A DNA stretch of 57,433 nt from a virus: positions 1 to 57,433 of IMG/VR virus record IMGVR_UViG_3300007512_000043, one strand, 5' to 3'. Under the pieces are notes generated by a model. The model made no database searches. It saw only the letters and a list, made by a program, of their open reading frames with translations, and was not told where the DNA came from. Each line of letters opens with the position of its first letter. Positions within the stretch are counted from its first letter, which is position 1. Below, piece by piece: positions 34,901 through 43,415 of the stretch. A program made the position numbers and the translations under genes.

Positions 34901-37900
34901 ATCGATTCATCCTTGGCCAGCAAGGCGCAGGAAATCCAGCAGGCAGTCCCGATTGAAAAATATGAGGCAGGGGAGGCCGAGTATGCGTACACGCGGTACT
35001 CGACTGCTGAGCATTTAACTCAGGAGCAGTTGGTCACTAGGGAGATAGAGCCTGAGCACCCAGATGACGCAGGGGTAATTAACAAAAAACTTAAGGCTGA
35101 GAGTGAGGCTGTAAGGCTTTCCAGAGAGAAGGCGTTCAAGGAGATGGCTAGGCTTACCCCTGTCGACAGAAGGAAGATGCTCAAACACACAGAGGCTGTG
35201 TCCTTTAAGTGGCAAGACAAGCCTCAGGAGAGGATTCCAATGCCGGAGCCAAGCCAGAAGGTGCACAGGCAAAAGGAGGATGATGCAGGGCCAAGGCGCA
35301 TATATGAAATAAACAACGCTGGTCGGCTTGTTAATATTCCCAAGAGTAATTTATTCAACAACGCTTGGCGAAAGAGGAACGGACTTAAACTTGTTGAGTT
35401 CAGTGACGGGAAGTGGTGGCACGTTATTGGGGGGCCGGTGGTTCACACCAAGATGAGTGGGCCTAGGGTAACAACTGCTGCTTCTGAGGAGGTTCTCGAC
35501 AGGATGGCTGCAACAGCCCCGGTTACCCACGGGGAGAGGATGAGGCAGACTAGACTGAATCAGCCGCCGCCAAGCAGTGTAGTTGACCCGGGCAGAGATT
35601 TCGAAGGGAACACATTTACCCTGACTGAAGAGGGAGGGAAGAAGGTTCAGTCTATCCTTAACACATATACCAATACCCGTGAGTTCCTTGAGGAGATGGC
35701 AGACCGAATTGCTGACTACGGCAAGGGAGAGTTGGCCCATCAGCTTACTAAATTTGCAGAGGCTGGTCGCCCGGGACAACCATCAATTCATTTTAAGGAC
35801 CGTATCAAAAATCCTGCTGGCCGAGATGCCCTGAAGAGCTGGGCCAAGCGCGTGTCACCGGAAAAGTGGCAAGCAGTTGCTCATTACGCAGAGGAAATAC
35901 TTCTTACGGCTAACACTGGTGGCAGGGCGAATAGGTTCAGGGTAAGGGTAGAACAGGCAGAGAGAATCGGCCCGGTGATCCCCACTGATCTTCCTTGGGC
36001 GCAAGGGAAGAAACAGCTTAAGGACTTAATCAGCCGAAAGGACAACGGCCTAACCGATGAGGCGAGGGAGAAGGCGCTTAGGATAATAAACGAGATTGAT
36101 TCAGAGTTGCTGGACAATCTTTCCCTTAGGATAGGGGCAAGGTTGAACTCCAACGGGGACACAGAAGTGGATATCGTTGGTGAGTTCAACACTCTTGGCA
36201 ATCTCATTACACTTGCTGGCGATGTCAGTGTCGATCCAGATGTTCTGCTTGAGGAGATAGCCCACTTCACAGCTAGGGTCCTGCCTGAAAAACTTAGGAA
36301 CGAGGCCCGGGGGCTGCACAAGGCTGCGCTTGATGATGCGTTTAAGAAGAGCCAAGCCACCCCCGTAATGGCGAAGCATCCTCGTACTGAGGAAAAAATA
36401 ATTCAAGTCCGCCGTTGGGCGGCCAAGCACGTCTTGGTTCGCAAGGTGCTTGAGAAAATCAGAAAGGGTGAGGACGGTCAGTTAACCAGTGACGAGTACA
36501 GGGCTGTCCTACCTAGAATCGGTGACCTTGTCTCAGGCACAGGGAAAATGTCTGATACCGTGTCCGTTGATGCCGAGATGCTGGAAGATATTGTGAGGGA
36601 AACATATCATCTTGCAAACCCGGATGAGTTTTATGCCAACGCAATGGTCACAAGGGTTGGTGACTCCACATTTGATCGTGCCCGTGGGTTCCTCAAGAAC
36701 ATTCTTCGCGCAATAACTAGAGTGTTCTCCGGCAAGAGTGAAAGCGAAAAGGTTGATGACTTTGTAAGGAGGGCGCTTAAAGCACTAGCCAATCCTGATA
36801 AGCGCAACAAGGATATGCGAGGCATGCTTATGCGCCGCAACATTCTTGCGAAGGGAATGCGTGTGTTAAGCAGGGCTGATCGACTAAGGGATGCTGTGCT
36901 TGCGCTGAACGAAAGGGCGCAGGCAGCCGATGATCTCGGCAATACAGAAACGGCTGCTCGCCGCAGGGATGAGGTGAAGAGGCTTGTGTCTCAGGCGTCA
37001 GCAATCACGAATATATTTGATAAGGTTATAAGGAGGATAGCCCCTGACTTGTCTCCCAATAGCAAGGTTTGGGGGATGGTCAACATGCGTGACATAGATT
37101 TTGTTAACGATCTCCTTGAGGTGTTTCCGTCAGAGAGCGAGTACAGAAAGGTACTTGAAAAGTTTGCCTCGGATGGAAGGCATGAGCTTGGTCAAGCCAC
37201 TGCACTGTATGCAATGCACATGATACAGGAGATGGAGAGAGTTGCTAGGACACTGACCGAGAGGGCGGAAAAGAGATCAAAGGATGTAAGGGGCAAGAAC
37301 TTCCTGAAGTCGCTGACAGAATTTGCAAAGAAAGTAGGAGACAGCGCAGTAACCGGCAAAACCAAGGCTGATCTTACATCTGAAATAAAAGATGTCATCA
37401 GTATAGCAGCTACCGAGTTTGCCGAAACCGGGGACATTCGCGGACTGCTTGGTGGTGAGTTTGTGAGGGTTGCAAGTGAGGATGCAATACAGGCAGCACA
37501 GGACAAGGCCGGGATGATAGCCGCGAATATGGAGCAGATAGCCACCATCCTCACTGAAACAGCAGATGGTAGGGAGCTCCTCAACAGGGACGATATCAGT
37601 GAGGAAGCAACTGAGGAGGAGAGCCTGTCAATAACGGGAGAGCAGCTTGAGACTATCGCGCATGACATTTATCAGATTGTGGATTCTGTTCTGGCGGCAA
37701 ATCAAACCCCGATAGATATGATGCCTGACGATGAGCAGATTGCTTGGAGGGTTGCTGCTGGATTGTTTGCAGGTAATAAGAAAGCTAGGGAACACGCCAC
37801 GGTTTCGTCCTTCGGTGAGGAGGATGCGGAAATTTACAAGCGGGCTGTAGAAGAAGTTGCAAAGCTAAGGGATGGCTTGGAAAGCGGAAAGCTCAACAGT

Positions 37901-40900
37901 CAGAGCGCCTTTGACTCCTTTTCTGGGGATATGGACCTCCTGTTAGAGGAGGGGAAGCTTGCCTATGTTGCGCGTTATGCAATCAGATCGCCAATGCGAA
38001 GGATCAAGGACGCGCTCGACCACCGTAAGGCGGCTGATCTAGCAAGGGCCGTGATGAATGACCCTGAAATGCTGGACTACCGGCGGCAGGTTGGGATAGA
38101 TGCAAAGGTTGACGATGTTCCTGACCTGCTTGGTGATACTTTCTATGAGCAGTTTGTTAATGGTGAGGTAATCATTCCAGTCCCCCCAACTGATCTTGTT
38201 GAGGAGTTCGATCCAGATGGCAGGCTAAAGAGAGGGAAGGAACCCAATGTGAGGAAGTTCAGGTTCTTTACCGGCAAGGAAGAGGGAGCCAAAGAGAACC
38301 TGCTGGCTGCGTATGAGGCCGCAATAGACATTCAGAAGTGGCTGGATCAAGAGCTCAAGAAGACAACTCCTGTGATTGATGCTGAAACAGGGCTGCCTAT
38401 GCTTGACGAAAAGGGGGACGTTATTATGGACGACGCCCCGTTAAGTCCGTACTGGAATTTTTACTGGAACACTCTTCAGCAGTTACAGGCAGGGTTCCTT
38501 CATGACGCAGTGTGGAACGCGCCGGACGACATGAACCAGAGGGGTATGTTCAGGAATACATACTTCGGTGTTCTTCGCCACCTAGTTTCAGGCACGCCAA
38601 CAAGGGCAATGAAGATTGCATCCCGGTACGTTGATAAGCATGAGATGTACTACGTTCTGTTTGACTCATGGAAGGCAAACTTCAAGGCACCTTGGGCAAA
38701 CAAGTTACTGGATGCGGCAAAGTCTAGGCCGGGCAGGTTTGCGCTGGACGTTGGTGGCATCGGGCTAAGATGGGAAGAGCTAAAAGCTTGGGCTCAGGTA
38801 AGCAAGGATGCTCAGGTTGCCAAGGGTGTTGCAAACTGGGAGAGAACAATAGGCAGGCACCTCCGCGAAAGCTGGCAGGAAGGAGGTCAGGAGATTGGCG
38901 TAGGCGAGTTGCTTCCCAATGGTGAAATTGTAACCAAGGAAGATATGGCCCTCATTGACTTTGAGTTCAAGATGGCCAATGAGGCTTACGAGATTAACGA
39001 GCTTATAACTGACATCGACGAGAGCGTTCAGCCCCTGAGGGTAAACGACCAGACGGTCAAGACACTCAGAAGAAGGGCGCTAAAGCGAGGCAAGAAGATG
39101 CTTCCAAGGAGGTTCAGCACAAACGGGAGGAGCCTTGTCAGCAGGTGGAACAGGTTGAAGGATGATCTCAAGGGGGCTGATCTTTTTGATGCGGTATTCA
39201 GGAACGGCGAGGAGGGGTTCGAGGCAATGGTTTCATTCCTTAATGACAGGGACCCTGAGTGGATAACGGCACCAACCGAAGACGAGGAGGGCCGATTGAA
39301 ACCAAGGCCCGGCTCACCGAACGAGCATCTTTACAGCATTGTCGCTCAAGAGATACAGCAAAACGGCCCCGAGATGGAGCACACAACGAATGCTGTAATA
39401 AAGCTGCTGGCAGAGAAGGGCAGCCGAGGTGCCGATGATGTGAAAGTGGCCATCATGAACGAGCTTGAAGGGTCGCTTACAAATCTGAACAGGAGGATCA
39501 ACCCACCAGAGAAGGATGCGATGCTGGTTCAGCTTAACCACTCAAGCGGCCACTCCCCAATGACTGACGCGAGACAGGATAAGCTTGGCCCAAGCTTCTT
39601 CTACACGCACGGGTTTAACCACGAGGCTGAGGTCCAAAGCTTTACCAGTTCACTCCAGCTACCTGTTGCGAACGGGGTTATTAATGCACTGCGTTCAGCA
39701 TCTAGGGACTTGAATGATTTTATAAACAAGGGTGGCATCAAGGAGGCAATTGACGACGCTGTTGAAAAGCTGTACGGAAACAAAAAGAACCCGAACAAGT
39801 ACAGGTACAGCAACAAGGTCCTAAAGGAAGTAAGGAAGGAGCTTGGCATTGATACCGGGAGCAAGAACAACCCAGAGGTAGACATCTTCAACACAATCGT
39901 AGCTATTGACTCATTCACAAGGGACTATGAAGATGTTTACGGGGCAGGTTACAAGGACTTTACTGTTGACTTGATGCCTAAGCTTGGTCGCCGGGTTTGG
40001 TCTTCAATTGTTGGAGGCATCCTTGGGAACACAATGACTGCGATGCGTAACGTCTCGGAGACAGCCATTGGTGCAACCATAAACGTGCAGAGCCTCACTG
40101 GCGGAACGGGATTGCAGGCTGCGATGGCTGTCATTACTCGCGGGTATCTTGTTCACGCGCTAAAGCTTGGAGGCTCCCTAGCCAAGAGCTTGCTTAAGTT
40201 GTCGGTCTATCCGGTTGGAGGATTCAAGCAGGACAAATTTGTTCCGTTACTGCCCCTGCGTAGCGCAGTCACTAGCGGCTGGTGGCACCAGAAATACAGG
40301 AAGGGCCTCAAGCAGAAGTTAATGGGGATTAAGCCTGACATTACGATGCTAATTCAAGGGCTCTTTGATCCTATGATTGTTGAGCTTGCTCAGGTAATGC
40401 CAAGGAGAATTAATGAGCATAAGATTTTAGAAAGGCAGGGGCTTGGGATGCCAATCACCCCAACAGAAACGATGCTGAACTTCGGCCAGCTTCGTGAGAT
40501 GGGTGGGAGGATAATGGACGAGGTGTCTGCGGAGGAAACCAGCTCCTCCAATCCAGTTGCGGCCCTATGGAACCGGGGACTGTACAACTTGGTTGGACAT
40601 TGGGAGTCCTACATTGCGCTCTGGTTTAGACCGACGCTTCCAAGGATTGGGGACTTAGCGGCCAATAACATAATGGCTTCAATGGGTCATTATGTTGGGC
40701 ACAACCTAGAACGAAAGGCTCGGCTGGCCTTTGGCAGCAGGATGAAGAACAAGGTGGCCCTTGATGAGGACATAACCCCACAGGAGTTGGTGGGTAACTT
40801 CCTAGGTTTACTTGAGGCTAACAGGGTTACTTGGAATAATGTTGAGGAGTTCCTGTCTCAGGCTGGTGTTACAAACTTTAAGGATCAGGTAAGGAAGTTC

Positions 40901-42205
40901 TGGAGGGAACTCCAGACTGCCCCGAATGATGAGGCAAGGAGGAATGTAAAACTATTCAAACCAAAACAACTGGACCGGATGGCAGCGATCATTGTCATGA
41001 CAAACAACCATCCGACTCCAGCCAACCGCCCGTTATGGATGAAGACCAATGTGATGAACTCTGTCCTGTTCGCTCTCACTGGCTGGTCGTTCAACCAGTT
41101 GCAGAACTGGGCGAAGTCAATGCCGGGCACGGGGTATAAGACGCGAGGAGACAAGTCAGTGATGCAGGGGTTTGTCCAAAGGGCTCAAGCCTTTTTAGTA
41201 ATGGCCGCAGCTTTGGGCATAGCCATACCCGACAACTGGCTGCTTGAATACCTAGCCAGAATGGCAGACAGGCAGCTTTATGGGCGAAGAAGGGTTGCCC
41301 GTTTGCCAAATGAAATGCAGGGAACAAAGAACCAGATGTGGGCAACTGCCGGGCTGGCATTTCAGTCCGTGCCCCTCTTCGGAGGCACACTTGCCGCACT
41401 TGCACACGATCTTCCCGGCAGGCCGCAGCATCTTCCTGCCAATCTTCTGATGAGTCAGGTTGGGAATGCCATCCGGTGGGGAATGGAGATGAAGGAGGCT
41501 GGTTTATATCTCCCCGATACTAAGAACAGGGAGGTGGTTTTAGAATGGATGATTAATCAGTCAGTAAACGCAGCCAACCGGGCTCTGCCGATGACAAGGA
41601 TCATCACCTCCAGAATAAGTCCTCACCAGAAAGCCCTGCTGAAAACAATCAATGCAATAAGGGCCGTCAAGGCAAACTATGGTGACCCGAAGGCTACAAA
41701 GAGTACCGCAGGCTGGTCGGGGCAATACCAATACAGGCAGTCCAGCTTATGGAGCCCGTACAGGGAGCTCTGGGCGGCGGCTGTCGAGAGCGGTGACCTG
41801 AACGAGGCAAGCAGAATATTTGACGAGGCAATCCCGGTTTTCATTGCGGCGAAGAAGTACGCAACAGGGGACAAGGTTTGGGATTCGCCGGGTGCTTGGG
41901 ACAAAGCCAAGAGAAGTATGGAGCAGAGCTTAAAAACTATGAACCCGGTAAGGCGTTCGCTTAGGTCAGTTCCAACAAGGGATATGTTCTGGAGGAACTT
42001 AACTCACGTCAACAAAATTGATCGTAACTATATTGAGACGAGCATTCGAAACTGGGAAAATGCGTATGCGGAGTTCGGGTGGACAGGGCTATTCGCCAAT
42101 GAGCCTGTTAGGGAAAAGCCTCCAACGGTTCCACCCCCCTCGAAAAGAATCCCCAGCTACAGGCCTAAAAGTCAGGGTCCAAGGTCGAGGGTTCCGGGCG
42201 GCTAG
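28961..42205 (+). CDS. Giant (4,414-residue) polyvalent-type ejected virion protein
   Basis: This single uninterrupted frame covers 13.2 kb. In order: a charged N-terminus (1-150); an Ala/Gly-rich hydrophobic region (about 316-417) that could insert in a membrane, including an EEGADQFIEQ phrase common in large phage ejection proteins; an acidic linker; a Pro-Glu linker (about 696-730); a compact domain with SLNGRFIKLVDVNGIKVPFY (about 934-977); long helical sections; a segment LLEEIAHF (about 2427) that resembles a metallopeptidase helix but lacks the first His; and a C-terminal hydrophobic and Trp-rich region with PLWMKTNVMNSVLFALTGW (about 4024). No polymerase motifs found. The style matches multi-domain polyvalent proteins injected with phage DNA. 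The 3' end overlaps the convergent integrase gene. Confidence 0.65.
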   Translation: MPQGTYPSLNYGGQRRRQSGPRPRVSGAYMPFTSYEDFDAYSKKLSEAQQAYKDYEDYLKSIEDERERERQRRRKIIEDPEYAKLYSERYRVGQENLKDTPSRVAAHLEQGIKSTGESLYKQYTEAYEASAYLLGADYERLKELREERKAAEQMMEEQKAERLKGIRGGSGSEFAYEAGQAAAQEAPFLAASAGTGRIVSGTVKKGLEKSAAKKAVAVEAALKEAPVSAAGRASAMEAQRVSAAERIAKLTEKTNRQASVATMGAIHGDRKFSSSSAANYDIMYPQVYSALEAQNRDGEFSPKELARMADEQTREIAIAPSLAAGAATTALVTTFGATGVESLFANTASRITARNAISTLGKGFGFEFTEEGADQFIEQVIQKHTLREDRPWEDIISETWHAATIGGVVGVKYSGIGLVARAPKEVDLRWRERQGRKALERIQSRDFFISYIKEQNPELSDEVVREKARELADGVADIKERARLRSSGATEEEIEDQSAINQLISEDQLDQLESEGVDVSDERTKNVELKVFYDRGVTAAQTNENAEDIIEEIERDYGAVAATKFAEGFNQTKATDELSEPEVGEEQAEPETVPAEEPTGPDIEAPVDVDVEEEKPEVPLEGEEKLEALAKEYWEAGEAESFKSARPIIKEFDELAEELGYDHMDRIVEEDSVLAEIFYKHAPEHQKPALEEAEKGAAPAPEPAPEPVAEPEPAPEPAPEPEPTEAEAETAEAPGTERTDLTGVKEGDIINLFDPRGRPVPREVTAINADSTTVTTKEPGNPDDPGSSISDEGIYSTISTKSEDFEIGTIEGSPPVSSLTDEELQHALGRQQEIIDSKKKHGQPYEWVARNYNAIKYEQRRRAEEPETEIGIESQLSESPSDEAFFGPPDLRQPGQPTPPAEEKPLPVNMIPYTESKYNSKTQTFDKVKGESEYVSLNGRFIKLVDVNGIKVPFYLSTGRAGKENVPEGKWYPIFGVSTATGWLNKGTQSQILDYYGSPALRDAAKKLDDEVGDIRAADVPRLASGMTKRKGKKGWSDPSTLEAIEFINNALGVTALKRDEALKKDDDGVKGIDKNIRTVLSAIEGESSPTESKGQVVFNALAAAGDLINPELVGRGTLEGEALSLGSMLEGRDETEPPPGFSYDRNFNLVPLKPGEKREPVRIEVKRENLKIPPNNLLIIGSHIKRTTGRGRGGVEYHKSIDGFLPSGHKAEEVLLPFRFAGENRPMAFIRYNKEGGKIQVGYFVRSAGPSPFRFKPTHTLKNSERYEYRTPNGTLKGFKIPTSLTTSKAIVNEKNWERLPSKYSGKLERAEAAATPDSHLIRRFIDHISSPVLKRQLNLMWNNGLDRWKNPQGSIDEGVIPPMLSLEGIAATILVANQFKKGTGSKRGKYARTLISTGKMEELANSFESAIKTLRNSDSYTKTVLNDKGTPKKTVNALLRRHDLLLRATKGLSPGQTQELISKWEEEQVKSTAEFDVKQFLNAMEMVAAINKTHKARELTLNDIIFVDKGQADEYFTGAVFTPDQRGQSRAYQVAIGKAPPRVKKIEDVTAEVVSDREVKTTTVDEDGALKDEGYARAYGIEITDSNRIPLSVLVKGLKELMPDIDFSTQELPDGTGRGTEKTEVERIKFDVDPTQKKKTGTSFMDVTGGKGGAKTTTARAKRAIPGRVIKRTQLNLTPLNPEALTEEKLLTVRAAIKFISKKASRIKDFQPSARWTAANKKKLKLERLKAKKDFNDKLKKFWNASEDELADLAKKEETQFFKDIARWLLQPNSKKGTTWAQFIKNNSTTDAVGGIKRGPDLTKAEKAYLSRGLTIKETKLLQEEGGSEADWAGMLTAGKIQSYASDQLAGVLKEGEEKPEATQGFLPLTTPDAGPPDIVTEEIHLVKDQLKDRVKKFRLDGRQFYIIDTTGKEDLGFWYTFNAKEATKEEFGGYGTGEDWVQLPMSEVKTELQAKNRILDQVNKSNDNLSVLGMAALIDSSLASKAQEIQQAVPIEKYEAGEAEYAYTRYSTAEHLTQEQLVTREIEPEHPDDAGVINKKLKAESEAVRLSREKAFKEMARLTPVDRRKMLKHTEAVSFKWQDKPQERIPMPEPSQKVHRQKEDDAGPRRIYEINNAGRLVNIPKSNLFNNAWRKRNGLKLVEFSDGKWWHVIGGPVVHTKMSGPRVTTAASEEVLDRMAATAPVTHGERMRQTRLNQPPPSSVVDPGRDFEGNTFTLTEEGGKKVQSILNTYTNTREFLEEMADRIADYGKGELAHQLTKFAEAGRPGQPSIHFKDRIKNPAGRDALKSWAKRVSPEKWQAVAHYAEEILLTANTGGRANRFRVRVEQAERIGPVIPTDLPWAQGKKQLKDLISRKDNGLTDEAREKALRIINEIDSELLDNLSLRIGARLNSNGDTEVDIVGEFNTLGNLITLAGDVSVDPDVLLEEIAHFTARVLPEKLRNEARGLHKAALDDAFKKSQATPVMAKHPRTEEKIIQVRRWAAKHVLVRKVLEKIRKGEDGQLTSDEYRAVLPRIGDLVSGTGKMSDTVSVDAEMLEDIVRETYHLANPDEFYANAMVTRVGDSTFDRARGFLKNILRAITRVFSGKSESEKVDDFVRRALKALANPDKRNKDMRGMLMRRNILAKGMRVLSRADRLRDAVLALNERAQAADDLGNTETAARRRDEVKRLVSQASAITNIFDKVIRRIAPDLSPNSKVWGMVNMRDIDFVNDLLEVFPSESEYRKVLEKFASDGRHELGQATALYAMHMIQEMERVARTLTERAEKRSKDVRGKNFLKSLTEFAKKVGDSAVTGKTKADLTSEIKDVISIAATEFAETGDIRGLLGGEFVRVASEDAIQAAQDKAGMIAANMEQIATILTETADGRELLNRDDISEEATEEESLSITGEQLETIAHDIYQIVDSVLAANQTPIDMMPDDEQIAWRVAAGLFAGNKKAREHATVSSFGEEDAEIYKRAVEEVAKLRDGLESGKLNSQSAFDSFSGDMDLLLEEGKLAYVARYAIRSPMRRIKDALDHRKAADLARAVMNDPEMLDYRRQVGIDAKVDDVPDLLGDTFYEQFVNGEVIIPVPPTDLVEEFDPDGRLKRGKEPNVRKFRFFTGKEEGAKENLLAAYEAAIDIQKWLDQELKKTTPVIDAETGLPMLDEKGDVIMDDAPLSPYWNFYWNTLQQLQAGFLHDAVWNAPDDMNQRGMFRNTYFGVLRHLVSGTPTRAMKIASRYVDKHEMYYVLFDSWKANFKAPWANKLLDAAKSRPGRFALDVGGIGLRWEELKAWAQVSKDAQVAKGVANWERTIGRHLRESWQEGGQEIGVGELLPNGEIVTKEDMALIDFEFKMANEAYEINELITDIDESVQPLRVNDQTVKTLRRRALKRGKKMLPRRFSTNGRSLVSRWNRLKDDLKGADLFDAVFRNGEEGFEAMVSFLNDRDPEWITAPTEDEEGRLKPRPGSPNEHLYSIVAQEIQQNGPEMEHTTNAVIKLLAEKGSRGADDVKVAIMNELEGSLTNLNRRINPPEKDAMLVQLNHSSGHSPMTDARQDKLGPSFFYTHGFNHEAEVQSFTSSLQLPVANGVINALRSASRDLNDFINKGGIKEAIDDAVEKLYGNKKNPNKYRYSNKVLKEVRKELGIDTGSKNNPEVDIFNTIVAIDSFTRDYEDVYGAGYKDFTVDLMPKLGRRVWSSIVGGILGNTMTAMRNVSETAIGATINVQSLTGGTGLQAAMAVITRGYLVHALKLGGSLAKSLLKLSVYPVGGFKQDKFVPLLPLRSAVTSGWWHQKYRKGLKQKLMGIKPDITMLIQGLFDPMIVELAQVMPRRINEHKILERQGLGMPITPTETMLNFGQLREMGGRIMDEVSAEETSSSNPVAALWNRGLYNLVGHWESYIALWFRPTLPRIGDLAANNIMASMGHYVGHNLERKARLAFGSRMKNKVALDEDITPQELVGNFLGLLEANRVTWNNVEEFLSQAGVTNFKDQVRKFWRELQTAPNDEARRNVKLFKPKQLDRMAAIIVMTNNHPTPANRPLWMKTNVMNSVLFALTGWSFNQLQNWAKSMPGTGYKTRGDKSVMQGFVQRAQAFLVMAAALGIAIPDNWLLEYLARMADRQLYGRRRVARLPNEMQGTKNQMWATAGLAFQSVPLFGGTLAALAHDLPGRPQHLPANLLMSQVGNAIRWGMEMKEAGLYLPDTKNREVVLEWMINQSVNAANRALPMTRIITSRISPHQKALLKTINAIRAVKANYGDPKATKSTAGWSGQYQYRQSSLWSPYRELWAAAVESGDLNEASRIFDEAIPVFIAAKKYATGDKVWDSPGAWDKAKRSMEQSLKTMNPVRRSLRSVPTRDMFWRNLTHVNKIDRNYIETSIRNWENAYAEFGWTGLFANEPVREKPPTVPPPSKRIPSYRPKSQGPRSRVPGG

Positions 42206-43094
42206 GCATTACAGACTTGGCTTGAATCAGCTTGCCTACTTCATCCACATCCGTGTCTAGGTAGCGTTGCAGCATACTGGTGGATGACCACCCTATTATC
42301 TCGACAATTGTTGTCACCTTTATCCCCGCCTTTATCATGTTGGTTGCTGCTCCGTGGCGAAGGCAGTGGAATGTCATGTGCGGCGGTAGCCCGGCTGCTT
42401 TAACTATCCGCTTGAACTCCTTGCTTAAGGAGTTGGAGGCATACCTTTGTGCCCCAAGGGGAAAGTAGAACTCTTGGTCGTCCTCAATGGGCAGGCCCTT
42501 GATAGCCTCCACCAGATCATGATGTAGCGGCAACTCGATCTCCCTCTCGCTCTGCTTTCTTGGCATGAACTTGAATGTCATCCTGTTCCAGTCAACGCAG
42601 TGAGCCCCAAACTTGGCACAGTCTTCTATCCTCATTCCGTAATGCCATCCCAACAGTATCATCGGAACCCAGTAATCACAGCCGTGGTCAGCATTGGCTG
42701 CCCCGATCAACGGGGCAATCTCCTCAGGCTCAAACCCCCTTACATGTTTCCCTTCTTTCGGGAACTTGCCGACTAGGAAGCAGGGGTTCCTGTCGAAATA
42801 ACCCATTACCAGTCCCCAGCTATAGAAGGACTTCAGCCTTTGGATATACACATTGATTGATCCCCCGGTTCGAACACGCTTTCCCTTAACAGGTGCCCTC
42901 AGGGTTGAAGCCCACCTGTTAACAGTATCGGGCTCAAGCGGGTCCAGCTTCCTGTCCAAACAAAACATGGCAAACTTTTCCAGTGTGCCTTGGAGCCCGA
43001 TAATCGTGTTGTCTTTACCTGTGACCTTCTTGAAGGCAAGAAATTCGTGAATCAATTGTGGCAGCGTTCTGCCTAGCTTTTTTTTCTTCTTCAT
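42165..43094 (-). CDS. int: Tyrosine recombinase (integrase)
   Basis: This 309-residue recombinase has a SAM-like core-binding domain (about 8-105) followed by a catalytic domain. All catalytic residues are visible: R155 in YGMRIEDC, K180 in PRKQSE, H243 and R246 in FHCLRHG, W269 in IIGWSS and the nucleophile Y278 in LQRYLDT. It would integrate and excise the phage genome, making the phage temperate. The 3' end overlaps the giant gene by 41 bases in opposite orientation. The start follows the HTH gene stop by six bases, so it is at the end of the minus-strand recombination operon. No attP core was identified. Confidence 0.92.
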   Translation of the reverse strand: MKKKKKLGRTLPQLIHEFLAFKKVTGKDNTIIGLQGTLEKFAMFCLDRKLDPLEPDTVNRWASTLRAPVKGKRVRTGGSINVYIQRLKSFYSWGLVMGYFDRNPCFLVGKFPKEGKHVRGFEPEEIAPLIGAANADHGCDYWVPMILLGWHYGMRIEDCAKFGAHCVDWNRMTFKFMPRKQSEREIELPLHHDLVEAIKGLPIEDDQEFYFPLGAQRYASNSLSKEFKRIVKAAGLPPHMTFHCLRHGAATNMIKAGIKVTTIVEIIGWSSTSMLQRYLDTDVDEVGKLIQAKSVMPSRPEPSTLDPDF

Positions 43095-43100
43095 TGTGGC

Positions 43101-43415
43101 TCATAATTCAAGCAGCTCCAGCAGATACCTTTTGTTTGGACTTCTTTTGATGTGGTTCATCTTCGCACCCTCTCGTCTTAACAGGTACTTCCTTGTCTTC
43201 GCTTGGTGAACAAGGTCTACACCGCAAGCCAAGGCAAACCGGCTTGCCTGCTCAACGTCCACCCGCCCCCAACTTGAGAGCCGTGATATCTCACCGACTC
43301 TCTTTATTGTCAGCCCTGACTGCTTGGATATCTCTTGGTTTGTCATTGCTGTGCCACCGGATCGGGCAAGCACTCGGCATAAATTGGGTGGTATCTTGTC
43401 TAAATGTCTAAGCAT
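43101..43415 (-). CDS. Small HTH DNA-binding protein (excisionase- or Cro-like)
   Basis: This 104-residue protein has a helix-turn-helix at about 25-47 (TNQEISKQSGLTIKRVGEIS), followed by a basic helical C-terminus. It lies directly upstream of the integrase and overlaps the helicase stop by 16 bases. Position suggests control of integration or excision, or a regulator of the operon. It does not show a MerR-type excisionase signature, so the precise class is open. Confidence 0.65.
   Translation of the reverse strand: MLRHLDKIPPNLCRVLARSGGTAMTNQEISKQSGLTIKRVGEISRLSSWGRVDVEQASRFALACGVDLVHQAKTRKYLLRREGAKMNHIKRSPNKRYLLELLEL

Noticed and set aside
42137-42191. Inverted repeat CCCTCGA / TCGAGGG as a bidirectional terminator
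   Set aside because: Arms are seven bases with a 41-base loop and no T-run on either side; inside two coding regions.
28961-42205. N4-type virion RNA polymerase
   Set aside because: No T7/N4-type polymerase motifs (catalytic Asp region, K-x-x-x-G-x-x-YG, HD loop) were found on reading the protein.
42867-42875. tRNA-like GGTTCGAAC arm as a tRNA or att site
   Set aside because: It lies within the integrase coding sequence and no cloverleaf could be built around it.
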